From the NCBI GenBank assembly GCA_036897485.1, contig JAYMTF010000594.1:1-33095 (forward strand): a stretch of 33,095 bases of DNA. Reading direction: 5' to 3'. Shown piece by piece: positions 17,713-29,600 of this stretch. The first letter of the stretch is position 1. The number at the start of each line of letters is the position of its first letter. The notes beneath the pieces are model-generated. The model searched no databases. It was not told the origin of the DNA and was given only the letters and a program-made list of their open reading frames with translations. This DNA comes from Pelargonium nanum. Lineage: Eukaryota > Streptophyta > Magnoliopsida > Geraniales > Geraniaceae. A program made the position numbers and the translations under genes.

Positions 17713-20700
17713 ATGAAAATTTACATTGTCATCTCCGCCATCATCGTCGTCGCCGCAGCCACCGTCCCTCTCCTCAGCTCTCATAGTAAGAGACACACTT
17801 TTGCTTGCATATTTATTACTATATCTATATCCTGAAAACTACTCCAATTGGTGGATGTGTGGTTTCGCAGATTGGTTGAAGTTGCGTCGGTGGTCATGGT
17901 CTGAAGCTGCCGCCGATTTGGTGGTCAGAAATGCGTTTATATACACGAGCGATGCTTCTCTCCCTTTCGCCGATTCCATGGCCGTCCGCGACGGAAGGAT
18001 TCTCCGCATCGGAAATTATTCATGTCTTCAGGTTATTTCTCAACCTGTAATCAGAATTTGAATTGCTGTGTTCATGATCTGAAATTTGAAATTAATGGCA
18101 GGATTTGGTGGGATACGGAACTCAAGAACTGGATGTTGGGGGCAAAATAGTTGTTCCAGGCTTTATTGATTCCCATGTCCACCTGCTTTTTGGAGGACTT
18201 CAGGTTTTAGACTAGCTTCAACAAAATAGACCTTCTCATCATTGTTGTTAAAATTCTATGCACTTGAACTTTTCATTGTATGCATGAATGCAGATGACAA
18301 GGGTGGAACTCCGAGGAGTGAATAAAAAAGATGAGTTTGTAAGAAAAGTCAAGGAAGCACAGAGAAGTAATTTTCCATGCTCTTCGTGCCTATTTTGTGT
18401 TAGATATGGAAATCATAGTTTTAGTTCACAATAATGCCTTCATGTGGCTAACACCTGAACAAAAATCTTTCAGATGCAAAACAAGGGTCTTGGATTTTGG
18501 GTGGTGGATGGAACAATGATCTTTGGGGCGGAGAATTGCCTGTGGCCTCTTGGTTAGATGATATTACACCTTACAATCCTGTAAGAAGCCATAAAATCAT
18601 CAACCAGTCTTGTTTGAATGTGAAGGTTCGCGATGGTTTTTTCTTTTTTATTTAAAACATTATGATCTGCAGGTTTGGCTAACAAGGATGGATGGTCATA
18701 TGGGCTTGGCTAACACAGCGGCAATGAAGTTGGCTGGGATTACTAACTTATCAGAAGATCCAAGTGGTGGAACTATAATGAAAACTTCTAGCGGAGGTAA
18801 TTAGTAAAGTGAGCACGCAAGGTGCTTTTGTATAACCCTATTTACCTTATTTGGCACTTTGAAACCCACGTGTTGAGCTCTTATTCTATGCCTATTTACC
18901 GTTGTATTAGAATTACCTCATTTCTGATTTATAACTTTGCTTTAGGGTTGTATGGGGTGTAGAGTTTGATTTATTCTTTTATGATTTTCTTATATGCGTC
19001 TTTATTGGTATTGAATTGTGAATAAGGTAAGGGAACCTCTCTCTATTCTTTATGGTGTATGTTTGTAGTGTAGTTGTCTTATTCCTTCGTTCCATATATG
19101 TCAATATATGGGATAAACCTTTGTTAAATTCATCCTCTTCCATATACTCAACTCTGCGCCAATTACTTGCATGGTTTTCAGTTCAAGTCTGGAAACTACA
19201 TACTTTTAAATTATTTTTTTTATCAGCCATACTTTTAAATTGTTAATCCATCAAATCCCAACGATGCAAGAAGAACACCATAATTCTTCAATGGTTCTAT
19301 ACCTTAATATTCACTATTCAGACCTGAAAGTTTCCTTGTATGTTGATGTGATAATAAAAATATATGAGCAAATGTTTACTGTCAATGTGCAGTATGTGTG
19401 TGTGTGCTTTTGTGCAGTATGCTATTATCCAATGTTCCTAACCTCTCTCTATCTCTCTCAGAAAAGAGGTGCTTATCATATTATCATGTAAAATTCTGTT
19501 AATTTGCATCTGTTCATAAGGGATTTTATACATTTGAATAAATTAATGCTGCATGAATAAATCATTTACATTGTGTAACCATCATTATGCAGAACCTTCG
19601 GGATTGCTTATTGATTCTGCAATGAAACTTCTCTTGCCATGGATTCCAGAAGTCTCAATAGATGAGAGGAGAGAAGCTTTGCTTAGAGCTAGCAATTATG
19701 CCTTGATGAGGGGCGTGACAACAGTTGTTGATGTTGGGAGATATTTTCCTGGGGCATCAGTTGATCTTTCCTGGGAAGACTTTTCAGGTTGCAGTTAAAT
19801 CTTTTGAAGGTTTGTTGGATGTGCTATGGAATGTAGTTATTCCAATAAGTTTTCTGTGTTGGATAATATAAATGACAATTTCAAATGTCAATGATCATAC
19901 TTTTTTGGAAAAAAACTGACAGTATTGTTAATATGCCTTGAAAAAAGTCAGTGAACTATTTTAGAATTACATTTACAATATACTGGAGTGGTGTTAATGA
20001 CATTTTAACTTTCTTTCCCAGTTAACCCTTCTCGAAATCTTTTTTATGATTCTTACAGATGTGTATCAATGGGCTGATGCTTCCGGGAAAATGTCAATCC
20101 GGGTTTGCTTATTTTTTCCAATGGAGACATGGTCGCGTTTAGTTGTATGTCTTCTTATAACCTCATAAGTTTATTTTGTATTCTAATAAAATTACTAATT
20201 GGTTGATTTTTTTTTTTTCATTTTGATTGGCAATCGATATTCTGTTTATACCTGTCATGTGACCTATTTAGCTCTTTCTCAAAATTTTGTTTGCTTTCCC
20301 TGTTCTTTGTTAACTCTCCTTTTCTTGCTTAGGCTCTTGTAAGGAAAACAGGTCGTGCCTTAAGCCAATGGATCTACCTGGGTGGTGTTAAGGCTTTTGC
20401 TGATGGGTCTCTGGGTTCTAACAGCGCACTGTTCTATGAGGTGAGAAATTTGGTACTCTGTTATACGCATACATTGATACAGTTAGACAATCTGAGACAA
20501 GTAAATGCTTCTCATCATGTAGCCATATGCTGACGAGCCTCACAATTATGGTTTACAAGTTATGGAACTTGAAAGTCTTTTCAACATGACTCTGGCATCG
20601 GATAAATCTGGGCTTCAGGTGTGTACCTGTCTTATTATTATGAATTTAAATACTTTTTCCATGTAGGCAATTAAAGTTTCACTTGTTATTTCTCTCAGGT

Positions 20701-22212
20701 TTCTATTCATGCGATTGGTGATAGAGCGAATGACCTAATTCTGGATATGTATGCATCAGTTGCATCCATAAATGGAGTGAGGGATCGAAGATTCAGGGTA
20801 AGTTATGATACTGCACATGAAACGGGATAAATAGTGATTCAATATATTGCATTGTGTCATGAGGAGTGAAAAATCATATTTATGGATATTGAATATCTCT
20901 TTAATATTTGTATTTCATGTATGGATCAAACACAGATTGAGCACGCCCAGCATTTGGCACACAGGACAGTAGCTCGGTTTGGTGAACAGAAAATTATTGC
21001 TTCAGTTCAGGTTTTTGTCCATCTATCTTTCTGGCAATCTCTCATCAGTATATTGATATTGTACAGCTGTTTGAGAGGATCAGATTGTTAGGTTATTCAG
21101 GTGGGTAGTAAGACACTATTTAAACATGTCATGTGAGTTTGCTTTTGAATGCCCACTTAAAAAAAAGGTCTTGTTTGTGTTTATGATTTGCTACTTAAAC
21201 TTCTAGACAGCACAGTTTTGACGATAAAAGTAGTTGAGATGAGTGAATATAGGAAAATAATTTGGAGGGGTTGAATTCTCACCTTTTGTCTAGTTTACAA
21301 TAGATTTGATATTCAGTAATGTATATTTATTTTGATCCAGATGTGAATGTTTTTATTATTGTGATATAATTGAAATTCAATTTTGATCAGCCAGACCACC
21401 TGCTGGATGATGCCGAGACTGCAGCAAAAAAACTTGGGATGGAAAGGTCTGAAAAGGGATCTTATTTGTTCAAGTCCCTCTTAGCTAGCAATGCAGAGTT
21501 GGCATTTGGTTCTGACTGGCCAGTAAGTATTATTATACTACGATTCATGATTTGGTTAATATAATAGGATTGATCTCTGTATTCCGTAGTTTGGGGTTTA
21601 TACTCAGCAACGCAATCTTATGGTGATGCTTTTTTTCTAGGTTGTAGAAATTAATCCTCTAGGAGCTATCAAGACTGCAATGAAAAGAATACCTCCTGGC
21701 TGGGAAAAGGCCTGGATTCAGTCAGAATGTCTAACTTTGAACGAGGCATTAAATGCGTAAGAAATTTCAATCCTTCATATGACATCCATTGTTCCTTGCT
21801 GTGCATGCATGAAGAAAGATTTTGCTATTGATTCTTCAGCATAACGAGTTTTACAGTGAGAAACTTGAAGAAGTGATATAGTCTGAACCAATTTATTGTG
21901 AAGATGAAGATGATTATTCTTCGATAATTGCAGTGATATTGAACATATCATTTGAACCGTAAAGTAGTGTGAGCAGTAACAATTCCAGATTACTCCGTAT
22001 CTCATTTAGAAAATATTCAATATGTTCAATTTTGCAGGCACACCATTGCAGCTGCTCGTGCATGCTTCCTTGACGGTATCTTGGGATCCTTATCTCCCGG
22101 GAAATTGGCTGATTTTGTCATACTTTCTACTGATTCCTGGGATGCTTTTGAGGCACAAGGATCGGCATCTGTGGAGGCGACATATGTTGCTGGTACAAAG
22201 GCCTATCCGTGA
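17713..22212 (+). CDS. LAF3: LAF3-like amidohydrolase (YtcJ-like, amidohydrolase_3), 15 exons, 573 aa
   Basis: Metal-dependent amidohydrolase fold; the closest plant protein I recognise is LONG AFTER FAR-RED 3, a factor in phytochrome A signalling in Arabidopsis. Exons: 17713-17785, 17871-18031, 18102-18203, 18294-18366, 18474-18580, 18673-18796, 19593-19787, 20059-20144, 20333-20440, 20523-20618, 20699-20797, 20936-21010, 21391-21522, 21641-21756, 22038-22212, all GT-AG. Residues 2-22 are strongly hydrophobic (KIYIVISAIIVVAAATVPLL), a signal peptide or membrane anchor. Candidate metal and catalytic residues are H103 and H105 (DSHVH), K327 (GGVKAFADGSLGS), H379 (IHAIGD), H411 (IEHAQH) and D475 (FGSDWPV), each in the expected order. 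The C-terminal GSLSPGKLADFVILS is the usual closing beta-sandwich segment of the superfamily. Exon 6 to 7 spans the longest intron (796 nt). The enzyme's substrate is not known to me; the light-signalling role is transferred from the family, not shown here. Confidence 0.93.
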
Positions 22213-22715
22213 AAGCTGCATTGCATTGAAAATAGACAAACCGAAAGGGATTGTATGATGTTAGTCTCTCGGAAAATATCCTGAGAGAATTGGAGGATCA
22301 AGCGCTGTAAGATTGTTGTCATGTTGTTGACTTATTGTCCCATTTCTCCATATTCCAATTAGAGGATGAGATCAATTTCAAGTACTGTCTGGATATTTAT
22401 TTGGTGGGATTTTTTTTAGTTTAACATTAAGCTTTTGCACTGGTCAGGTTAGAACTCTGTTTATTATTGTTGTGATTTGCAACTGAAACTAATTGTTAGA
22501 TTTGAAGGATGTCAAAATCTGAAAAGGCAGATAAGAAACAGAATGCTGAAATTTAATTGTTAATGTACTATACAAATACAATAATACATCACCAGAGGAG
22601 TTCTTGTCTTAAAGATCATGACATGTGTTTAAGGTTCTATGCATAACTCTATGGATTCAATTTCAATTGTTATGCAATAAATTCTAAAAGGTGATTTTCT
22701 TATCCAAGCTCCAGA
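22213..22715. other. Convergent 3' intergenic region between LAF3-like and RPT5
   Basis: Two genes converge on this 503-bp stretch, so it should be mostly 3' UTR and terminators for both. On the minus strand, AATAAA occurs near 22396-22401 and 22458-22464 and could serve RPT5. On the plus strand, AATAAA occurs near 22676, which seems far from the LAF3-like stop. No open frame or repeat of note is seen. Confidence 0.55.
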
Positions 22716-25700
22716 CTATGCATAGTAATTTAAACTGGCTTTCTTCTTCGCCTGAACCTGAATAATACCTTCATTGAAGTCTTCATGGTTCACCTATAAC
22801 CAAAACAAGTAATTAGCAAGTTGTTATCAACAGAGGATAAATTTGAAAACCTGGTTGGGTTGGTGGTTGGAAAATAAATTACCTCAGTTCCATCGCGTCG
22901 GAGAGCTAGCATGCCAGCCTCTACGCAGACAGCTTTCAGCTGCGCTCCATTGAAATCGTCTGTGGACCGAGCCAGCTCCTCAAAATTTACATCTGGGTGA
23001 ACATTCATCTTTCTCGAGTGGATCTGTAATTTCAGTTTAAGAGGAATCCAATAAGAATTCTGTTATGAATGATGGACAGAAGAACATATGACTCGAAAGC
23101 ATACCTGCAATATTCTGGCTCTTGCTTCTTCAGTGGGATGTGGGAATTCAATTTTACGATCCAAACGACCAGAACGCATTAGGGCAGGGTCAAGAATGTC
23201 AGCTCGATTTGTAGCTGCTATGACCTGCAATTTACCAGTTACACCAAATTGGTCACTTTAATGACATAAGATACTTTACAAGCATTGTTGTAGGGTCATG
23301 TCTAGAGGGCATCAAAATGTTGAAATGCTAGAAAGAAAAAAAAAAGGTCTAATAAACAGTTAATGTCAGCCTTCAATTATGTAGCAAAAATCAGGAATAT
23401 AAACAAAAATAGCAATTAACTAACTGATGGGAAAAAAGAAAGTGAGCAATTAAATGCAGAAGGAAACCTTAATCCGGTCATCGCTACTAAAACCATCAAG
23501 CTGATTAAGCAATTCTAACATTGTTCGCTGCACCTCCCTATCTCCACTAACTTCACTGAAATGAAAACCAAAAAATATATAAATATAAATTTTCAATGTT
23601 CTTAGACAAGTAATTACAGTCAATATTTTGTACCTAAAACCATATGACTACAGGAACATCTAGATGAGGCTGACAACTAATGAAAGAGAATAAAAGATAA
23701 GCCACGACATACCTATCAAATCGCTTTGTGCCAATAGCATCAATTTCATCTATAAAGATGATGCAGGGGGATTTTTCTTTAGCAAGTTGAAAGGCATCTC
23801 GAACAAGTTTTGCTCCATCCCCGATAAACATCTATAAGCATTTGAGTTCAAGCGTGTAAATTAGAACATAGGAAAAACTATAGAAGTGATTACTGTATAA
23901 TGTCAGATACTGGTCAAAAGACAAATTCAAATTTGGAAGGGGTCACTAAAAGGATTTAAAGTAAAGATCATTAGGAATTACAGAATTACCAAATTCAAAG
24001 AAAAACAACTGCAATAAATTGAAAATTACTTGAACAAGTTGAGGACCAGCCAGCTTCAGAAAGGTGGCATTTGTTTGAGCAGCACAAGCACGAGCCATTA
24101 AAGTTTTCCCAGTCCCTGGAGGCCCATACAGAAGCACCCCTTTAGGTGGACGAACTCCTAATTTCTGAAAGCGTTCTTTGTGTGTCATGGGCAAAACAAT
24201 GGCCTCAACTAGTTCTTGGATCTGGAGCAGATAACAGTTAGATAACAGCTACATGGTTTTTACATAAAATAACAAGCAACTCTCTGAAGAGTCAGAATCC
24301 TACCTGCTTCTCCAGCCCCCCAATGTCATTGTAGTCTTCAGTTGGTTTTTCATCCACCTCCATAGCTTTCACACGAGAATCATACTCAGATGGCAAGGTA
24401 TCTAAGATCAAGTAACTATCTTTGTTCACCCCAACCAGGTCACCAGGCTTCAACTTGTCAGGGTCAACAAGCCCAACAACAGGCAGAAATATTGTCTGCA
24501 ATTACAATGAAAAACAACAAAGTTACTGACCTTCAACAGGTAAAGACAAAGTAATTTAGTTCCTGACCCAGGTTTGGACTTTGGTGGCTCAAGAAAAAGA
24601 AAAAAAAAGAGTAACTAGCAGCAATATAAATTAATACATAAATAAGTACTTATTTAATGTAGAGTAAGTTGTTTTTTTTCTTCTCTTTTCCTCGTTAAAC
24701 TTCGCTAAAATCGGGCTATTGCACTAGATCACAAAGATTGCTTAGGTTTTCTTCCTTACACTACGCATTTCTTTCATGTTGGTTGATCTTTCCCCTAAAG
24801 GATGTCATGTTTCTAGAGTGCATTTTAAAAATACATTCAAGAATAATTATTGAAGAACCAACCAAAATATATATCACACTTTGTTGAACAAAAATATTGA
24901 GAAAGACATTATGGCTTGCATGGAGCCATGGGCAAAGAGTCAAGAGGACAAATGAAAGAATGAGTATAGAATGCTACTATGAGTGTATCTTGTTTACCTG
25001 GCGTGTAGATGTTTTTAGCACAACACATTTTCCCTTCCTTTGGGAATCAAGATCAATATTTGCACCATCTTCCTCAGCCTCATCTTCTGGGTTCATTTCT
25101 AGGATCTACATACATCAAAATAGCAGTTAAGTGCAAATCACCCAACAACAACAAAATTTGAACTAAAACAATCATGTTCTGACCACATCCGCAACCACCT
25201 TTGCAGCAGTTTCATTGCTTTCTAGTGTTCACAAAAAAGGGCACTGGTTGTCTCTCAGAGACAAGGCATCAAATAGTCATACAAAATCTTAATCGGCAGA
25301 GAGCATATAACAGTATGCTTTGGGACTAGTTGTGAAATCAAATACTTCATAAACAGGCCAATCACATTCTAATGGCTAGTCGCAGCAAAGAGCTTTCGTG
25401 TTTCTTAAATGGAACACCTTGCAATAGTCAAGACATAATTCACTCGAGACAAGCATACCGCACTGGATGTTGGTATGATTTAAGTGTAGCGAAGCTCAAC
25501 ATATACACGGTTCACCTGAAAGGCATGTAGGAAAATCTCTCTTTCCTAGAAATCATTCACTGTATTCTTTTTATCAATTCACAAGACCTATTGAAACTGA
25601 GAGCACTACAAATACCCTTCCTTTTCCTTAACTTTCTAAAAGTTCTTAATAATAAGAAATCTCAACGAGCATGTAGTTCCATTCATGAAATATAAATCTC

Positions 25701-26142
25701 AAACCATCATTCTAAAACTCTTATAATCAAGAAAACAAAATGACAATGTAGTTCATTAGAAGACAAATATATCTAGCGTGTAGAAGGATTTAAAGGAATA
25801 AAGAGAGAGAGAGAGAGAGCGACCTCAACGATGTTGCCAACCAGGTAAGGCAATTGCTTATTAAGTTTGATCTTCTCCTGGTTCTCCTTAATCTTCTCCT
25901 TGTACGAATCAAGCTCTAGATTCGCTCTCTGCAATTCCTCCTGCCACCACACAACAACAATACAAAATCAGAATCAAATTCAAGTCATCCATAGAGTAAA
26001 TTTACTATAAGTTTTGATGATCAATGACCTTGAGGATTCGAATCTCGTTATCGAGAAGGCGAGAAGCCCTGACGATGTCGTCAGTAGACATGGAAGACAA
26101 CTGGTCATCCTCAAAATTGTCTTCCGCCATTGGCGTCGCCAT
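22716..26142 (-). CDS. RPT5: 26S proteasome regulatory AAA-ATPase subunit 6A (RPT5), 10 exons, 422 aa
   Basis: One of the six ATPases of the 19S base that unfold ubiquitinated substrates and open the 20S gate, in cytosol and nucleus. Minus-strand exons: 26142-26029, 25940-25824, 25105-24998, 24495-24304, 24221-24030, 23831-23713, 23555-23468, 23224-23105, 23023-22883, 22793-22716; joined length 1269 nt with TAG. A charged coiled coil spans about residues 28-70, an OB domain follows, then the AAA core with Walker A GPPGTGKT (K216), Walker B IIFIDEID (D269, E270) and the second region of homology [20 protein letters not shown] (R327, R330). The protein ends in NYYA, the hydrophobic-Tyr-X tail that docks into the 20S alpha ring; its length fits plant RPT5. 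Oddities: introns 1 and 2 start with GTC rather than GTA or GTG, and intron 2 (718 nt) begins with a CT microsatellite. It shares a divergent promoter with the SirB1-like gene. Confidence 0.97.
25803..25820 (-). repeat. GA/CT dinucleotide microsatellite at the start of RPT5 intron 2
   Basis: About nine CT units on the transcribed strand, beginning only a few bases inside the intron: the donor reads GAG then GTCG then the CT run. This places a pyrimidine-rich tract immediately downstream of a weak 5' splice site. Confidence 0.85.
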
Positions 26143-26168
26143 CTCCGATCTAGCACCGAATCAGTTCC

Positions 26169-26176
26169 TAGGGTTT
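26169..26176 (-). promoter_or_regulatory. Telo-box in the RPT5 leader
   Basis: The minus strand reads AAACCCTA, the short plant telo-box, 27 bp upstream of the RPT5 ATG. Together with site II motifs it is typical of genes for ribosomal, proteasomal and cell-cycle proteins. Confidence 0.6.
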
Positions 26177-26274
26177 CAGTAATAAAAAATACAGGAGAGA
26201 GACGCGAAGAAGGAGAGGGAGCTTGGTGAATGTAGGAAGAAGAAGCAGGAGTTGAAGACTTGAAGTAGCTGTTT

Positions 26275-26418
26275 TGGGCCTGTAACTGATAATGGGCTTA
26301 AAATTATGGGCCAAGTTTGGGCCCGTGGGTTACTTATTATTTTTCTTTTCTTGGGTTCGTGGGCTTGTGCATTTTTTTAGCCTATTATCTGTAAGTAGCC
26401 CACGGGCCCGTGGGCCCA
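26275..26418. promoter_or_regulatory. Cluster of TGGGC/GCCCA elements (site II / proteasome-related element)
   Basis: TGGGC occurs on the plus strand near 26275, 26293, 26307, 26318, 26359 and 26411, and in reverse orientation (GCCCA) near 26398 and 26414. One pair forms a perfect 18-bp palindrome at 26398-26415. Such a density in 144 bp is far above what AT-rich flanks would give by chance. It is nearer to RPT5's expected promoter than to the other gene's TATA box. Confidence 0.65.
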
Positions 26419-26572
26419 TGGACCAAGTTGCAGAAAAGATATGGATTTTAGTATTTTACTCATTTCTGGTAAATCAAAATTTTAACATTTATTTTTATTT
26501 TATTTTATTTTAAATAGTCAAAGAACGAACATAATTTATAAATGTATGGAAAAAGATATTTTACGATACGAT

Positions 26573-26580
26573 ATAAATAG
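26573..26580 (+). promoter_or_regulatory. TATA box of the SirB1-like gene
   Basis: TATAAATA lies 91 bp upstream of the ATG at 26664. A start site near 26605 would give a leader of about 60 nt. No upstream ATG competes in that leader. Confidence 0.55.
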
Positions 26581-26663
26581 TTGAGAGTGACAAATGAGCC
26601 AATAATGAGACCCAGATCTGTTTAACAAGAATCTTTTTTCTAAATTTTATCTGTTTTTAGAAA

Positions 26664-29600
26664 ATGACAACAATAGCTTCGTGTTTCTCTCCATGGAATC
26701 TGAATCCCAAGACTACTGTATCTCCTTACAAACCCTCCACTTTCCGTATATCATGTTCCGGTGAGCTCCGCTCCACGCCGCCTCCGCCTCCGACAGACCT
26801 CAAATTTGTCTTACATGATGCTCTTCAGGCTTCTGGCTCCGATACCACCCACGCCAGGGTATGTATGATCTTTACCGTTTCAATTTTGACCAATTAGTTG
26901 ACTTGGGAGTTTGGTTTTGATTTTTTTTCCATTTCTGGTTATGATCTAGATGGATGTTTATATAATTCAATCTGGCGAATTTGGCAAGTTTTAGGTTATT
27001 CAGTATTTTTCCTAATTTTGGTCACAGCCCACTCCGGATTTTTACTGATTTAGTGAATTGAGCTTGCTTGCTTCTGCTGCTATAAGATTTATCACTTTTG
27101 TTTTTTTTTTGGCTCTAAAATTGATCAAATTTGGAGTATAAGTAGATGGTTTGATGGTGATTTGGAGACTACTTGGGAACAAGGTCTCGTGATGGTTGTA
27201 TTTTTGGGCATGAAAAATCAGATTGTCCTTAATGTTTAGTATAGTATGGGATTTTAATGTATAAATGTGTTGCCTTTGATGGCTTTAATCCTAAAAAACT
27301 TGGTGGTCTTTAGATTGGTGTTTCATGATGGAGGTGAACATTCCAAGTTCATTTTGATGGTGGCTGTCTAATTTGTTTGGGTAACCGGTAACTCATTGGC
27401 ATTGATGGATTTTCTTATATATTGTAAAATTTGAATTTTGTGAGTTTTTCAACCCCCTCACTGGATGACCATTTGGCCGGACAAATTTTATACATTGTCG
27501 GGTCTAGTCTTCGTGCAAGATAATCTAATATTGGCAGAATTCATATACAGCTAATATTCGAGTCTTTGACTTGAAAAGTTGTTGATTTAGTGTTCTCCTT
27601 CAAGCCTGTTTGAAATTGAAGCACGTGTTTCTCTGAAATCCTGTAGTAATTTCATTCAAAGCTGGTGTGTCTGATTTATCAGTATTGACCAAGCAGGAAG
27701 CTAGGGAAGGTTTCTGCTCGCAGATTCAGAAGATGGGCACTATCCAGAGGGAAACTAGCATTTGCATTAGCAGAGGAGTTGATCTGGGTAAAACAGCACT
27801 TTATATAGCCGCGGAGGATGATTCTCTCGTGTCCCACTCTTCTGTCCCGCTCCCAGTTGATGCTTTCTTAGAAAGAATGGATGATCTTTCCATGGGCTAC
27901 TGCTCTAATTATAGCACATCATTTAAATCTTCTCCAGAGGCCTTTTTGGACAGTCTAGAGAGATACCTGTATGTGGTGAAGGTACTTTTGTTAAAAATGT
28001 CTCAGATAATTGAAGTTCATTCAGCATTCTTGTCATATTGTTTCTAGCTCAATTACATTTTTACTTGATAATTGAAAAAAATCACAATAATAGTATCTGC
28101 TTGTATACAAGTTGAGATTTGTTCCTACAAGAATGTTTCAGTTTACAATTCACATATTGCATGAAGGAAGGTGTTTGAAACTGTATTATTCAGTTATTTA
28201 CTTTATTTCTGTTCAAATCATTGTATGAAACATTGTGATATTCTTGCTTATACATGATGTAGTTATATCTTCTCAGGGATTTCGGAGAACCAATTTGAGG
28301 AATCAATTAGAACCACGGGCTCTATATCTTCACTCGGTAGGAACTCTGCCTCCCATCTTTCTCTTTTCACCTCTTTATTGAGTGAAATTAACTGGAGGTA
28401 AACAATAACATATTCAGGGTGTTGGGTCTTCTATGCTGAATGTTTTGAGCAGGTATTGACACACCGCTCCGGCTCAGCTGTTATGCTCTCACTTATTTAC
28501 TCAGAGATCCTGAAAATGCTTCGGTTGTGGGGCCTTTTGGATTTTGATGTGGAGATATTCTTTCCTCATGATCCTAACAGTCTTCCTAAAGGTTACCATA
28601 AACAGAAAAGCAAAGAATCGGATCAACTACACATAATGACTTCTCAGGCCCTATTGGTGGAGGTGACTTCTTTCTCCTTTTTCACTTATGTTTTCTGCTT
28701 ACTTCAAACCCTATGTTTTAAGCTTCCAAATGACAAGTTCTCTAGGAAATTATTCCCATGCCAGAACTATAAGATACTTCTAGTCTTCTGTCTTATTTGG
28801 TCACTGCTCAATCATTCAACGGAAGAGCTAGCAATATTAAACCTCATATTCTGACTATAGGAGCTTAAGTTGTAATATATATGTATTATTTTTATCAAGA
28901 CAAAAAAAAATCGTTTATATTTCATTGCTACATGAGAAGCTTTCGCCTTGCCTTTTCATTAGGGGCATTTACATAAGCACTCATTTTCAACAGAGTTTAA
29001 TGAATAATTTCCATCTAAGCCCTGAATTACTAAATTTACAGATGTTGCGGAGTTTGAAAGATGCTTTTTGGCCATTTCATCGTGATCAAACCAGGAGTTT
29101 GTTCTTAAGGGCTGCAGATGCTGCTAATTGCACTGATAGATCAAACACTGTTGAAGAAAGGTACTTAACTGAACTACAATATTATTATACTTCAGCTTTT
29201 ATGTAAAAACATTTTATTAGGTTCACATACCTTTCTCTCCTTTTTCCTTATGCCAAATGCAGTGGCTGGAAGCTTGCATCTGCCAAGGCTGCTCAACATA
29301 GGCTAGAACGTGGCATTTGGACTGGAGTGCGGGTGGGAGACATGCGACGTGCATTATCTGGTTAGTGTTTTTGCAGGTTTTTACTTCCTAATTCCTTTCA
29401 TCTTGAGGTGATTATGTATGTATAGCTGTGAGGCGTAAGGGTACTCTGGAGCCTCAGTGTGAGGCGCTTGCTGAGGTGTGGCATCAATGATGTGAGGAAA
29501 ACTTTTGAAAAAGATATAAATTTGAACATAAACATTACCAAAATAAATTAGTAAAAATTCATAACATAGATATAAATTATAATATTAACGTAAATATAGA

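Larger units (their letters stand above)
26143..26663. promoter_or_regulatory. Divergent promoter region between RPT5 and the SirB1-like gene
   Basis: The two start codons are 521 bp apart and point away from each other. The RPT5 side holds a telo-box in its leader and a cluster of TGGGC/GCCCA words at 26275-26418 but no TATA box. The SirB1-like side has a TATAAATA box at 26573-26580. TGGGCC/T words are site II elements bound by TCP factors in plant housekeeping genes, and TGGGC is also reported as the proteasome-related element bound by stress NAC factors. Which gene each element serves is inference. Confidence 0.65.

Noticed and set aside
17726..18061. Open frame reading through intron 1 of the LAF3-like gene
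   Set aside because: It starts at a non-ATG codon in another frame, and the clean 85-nt GT-AG intron joins the hydrophobic N-terminus in phase.
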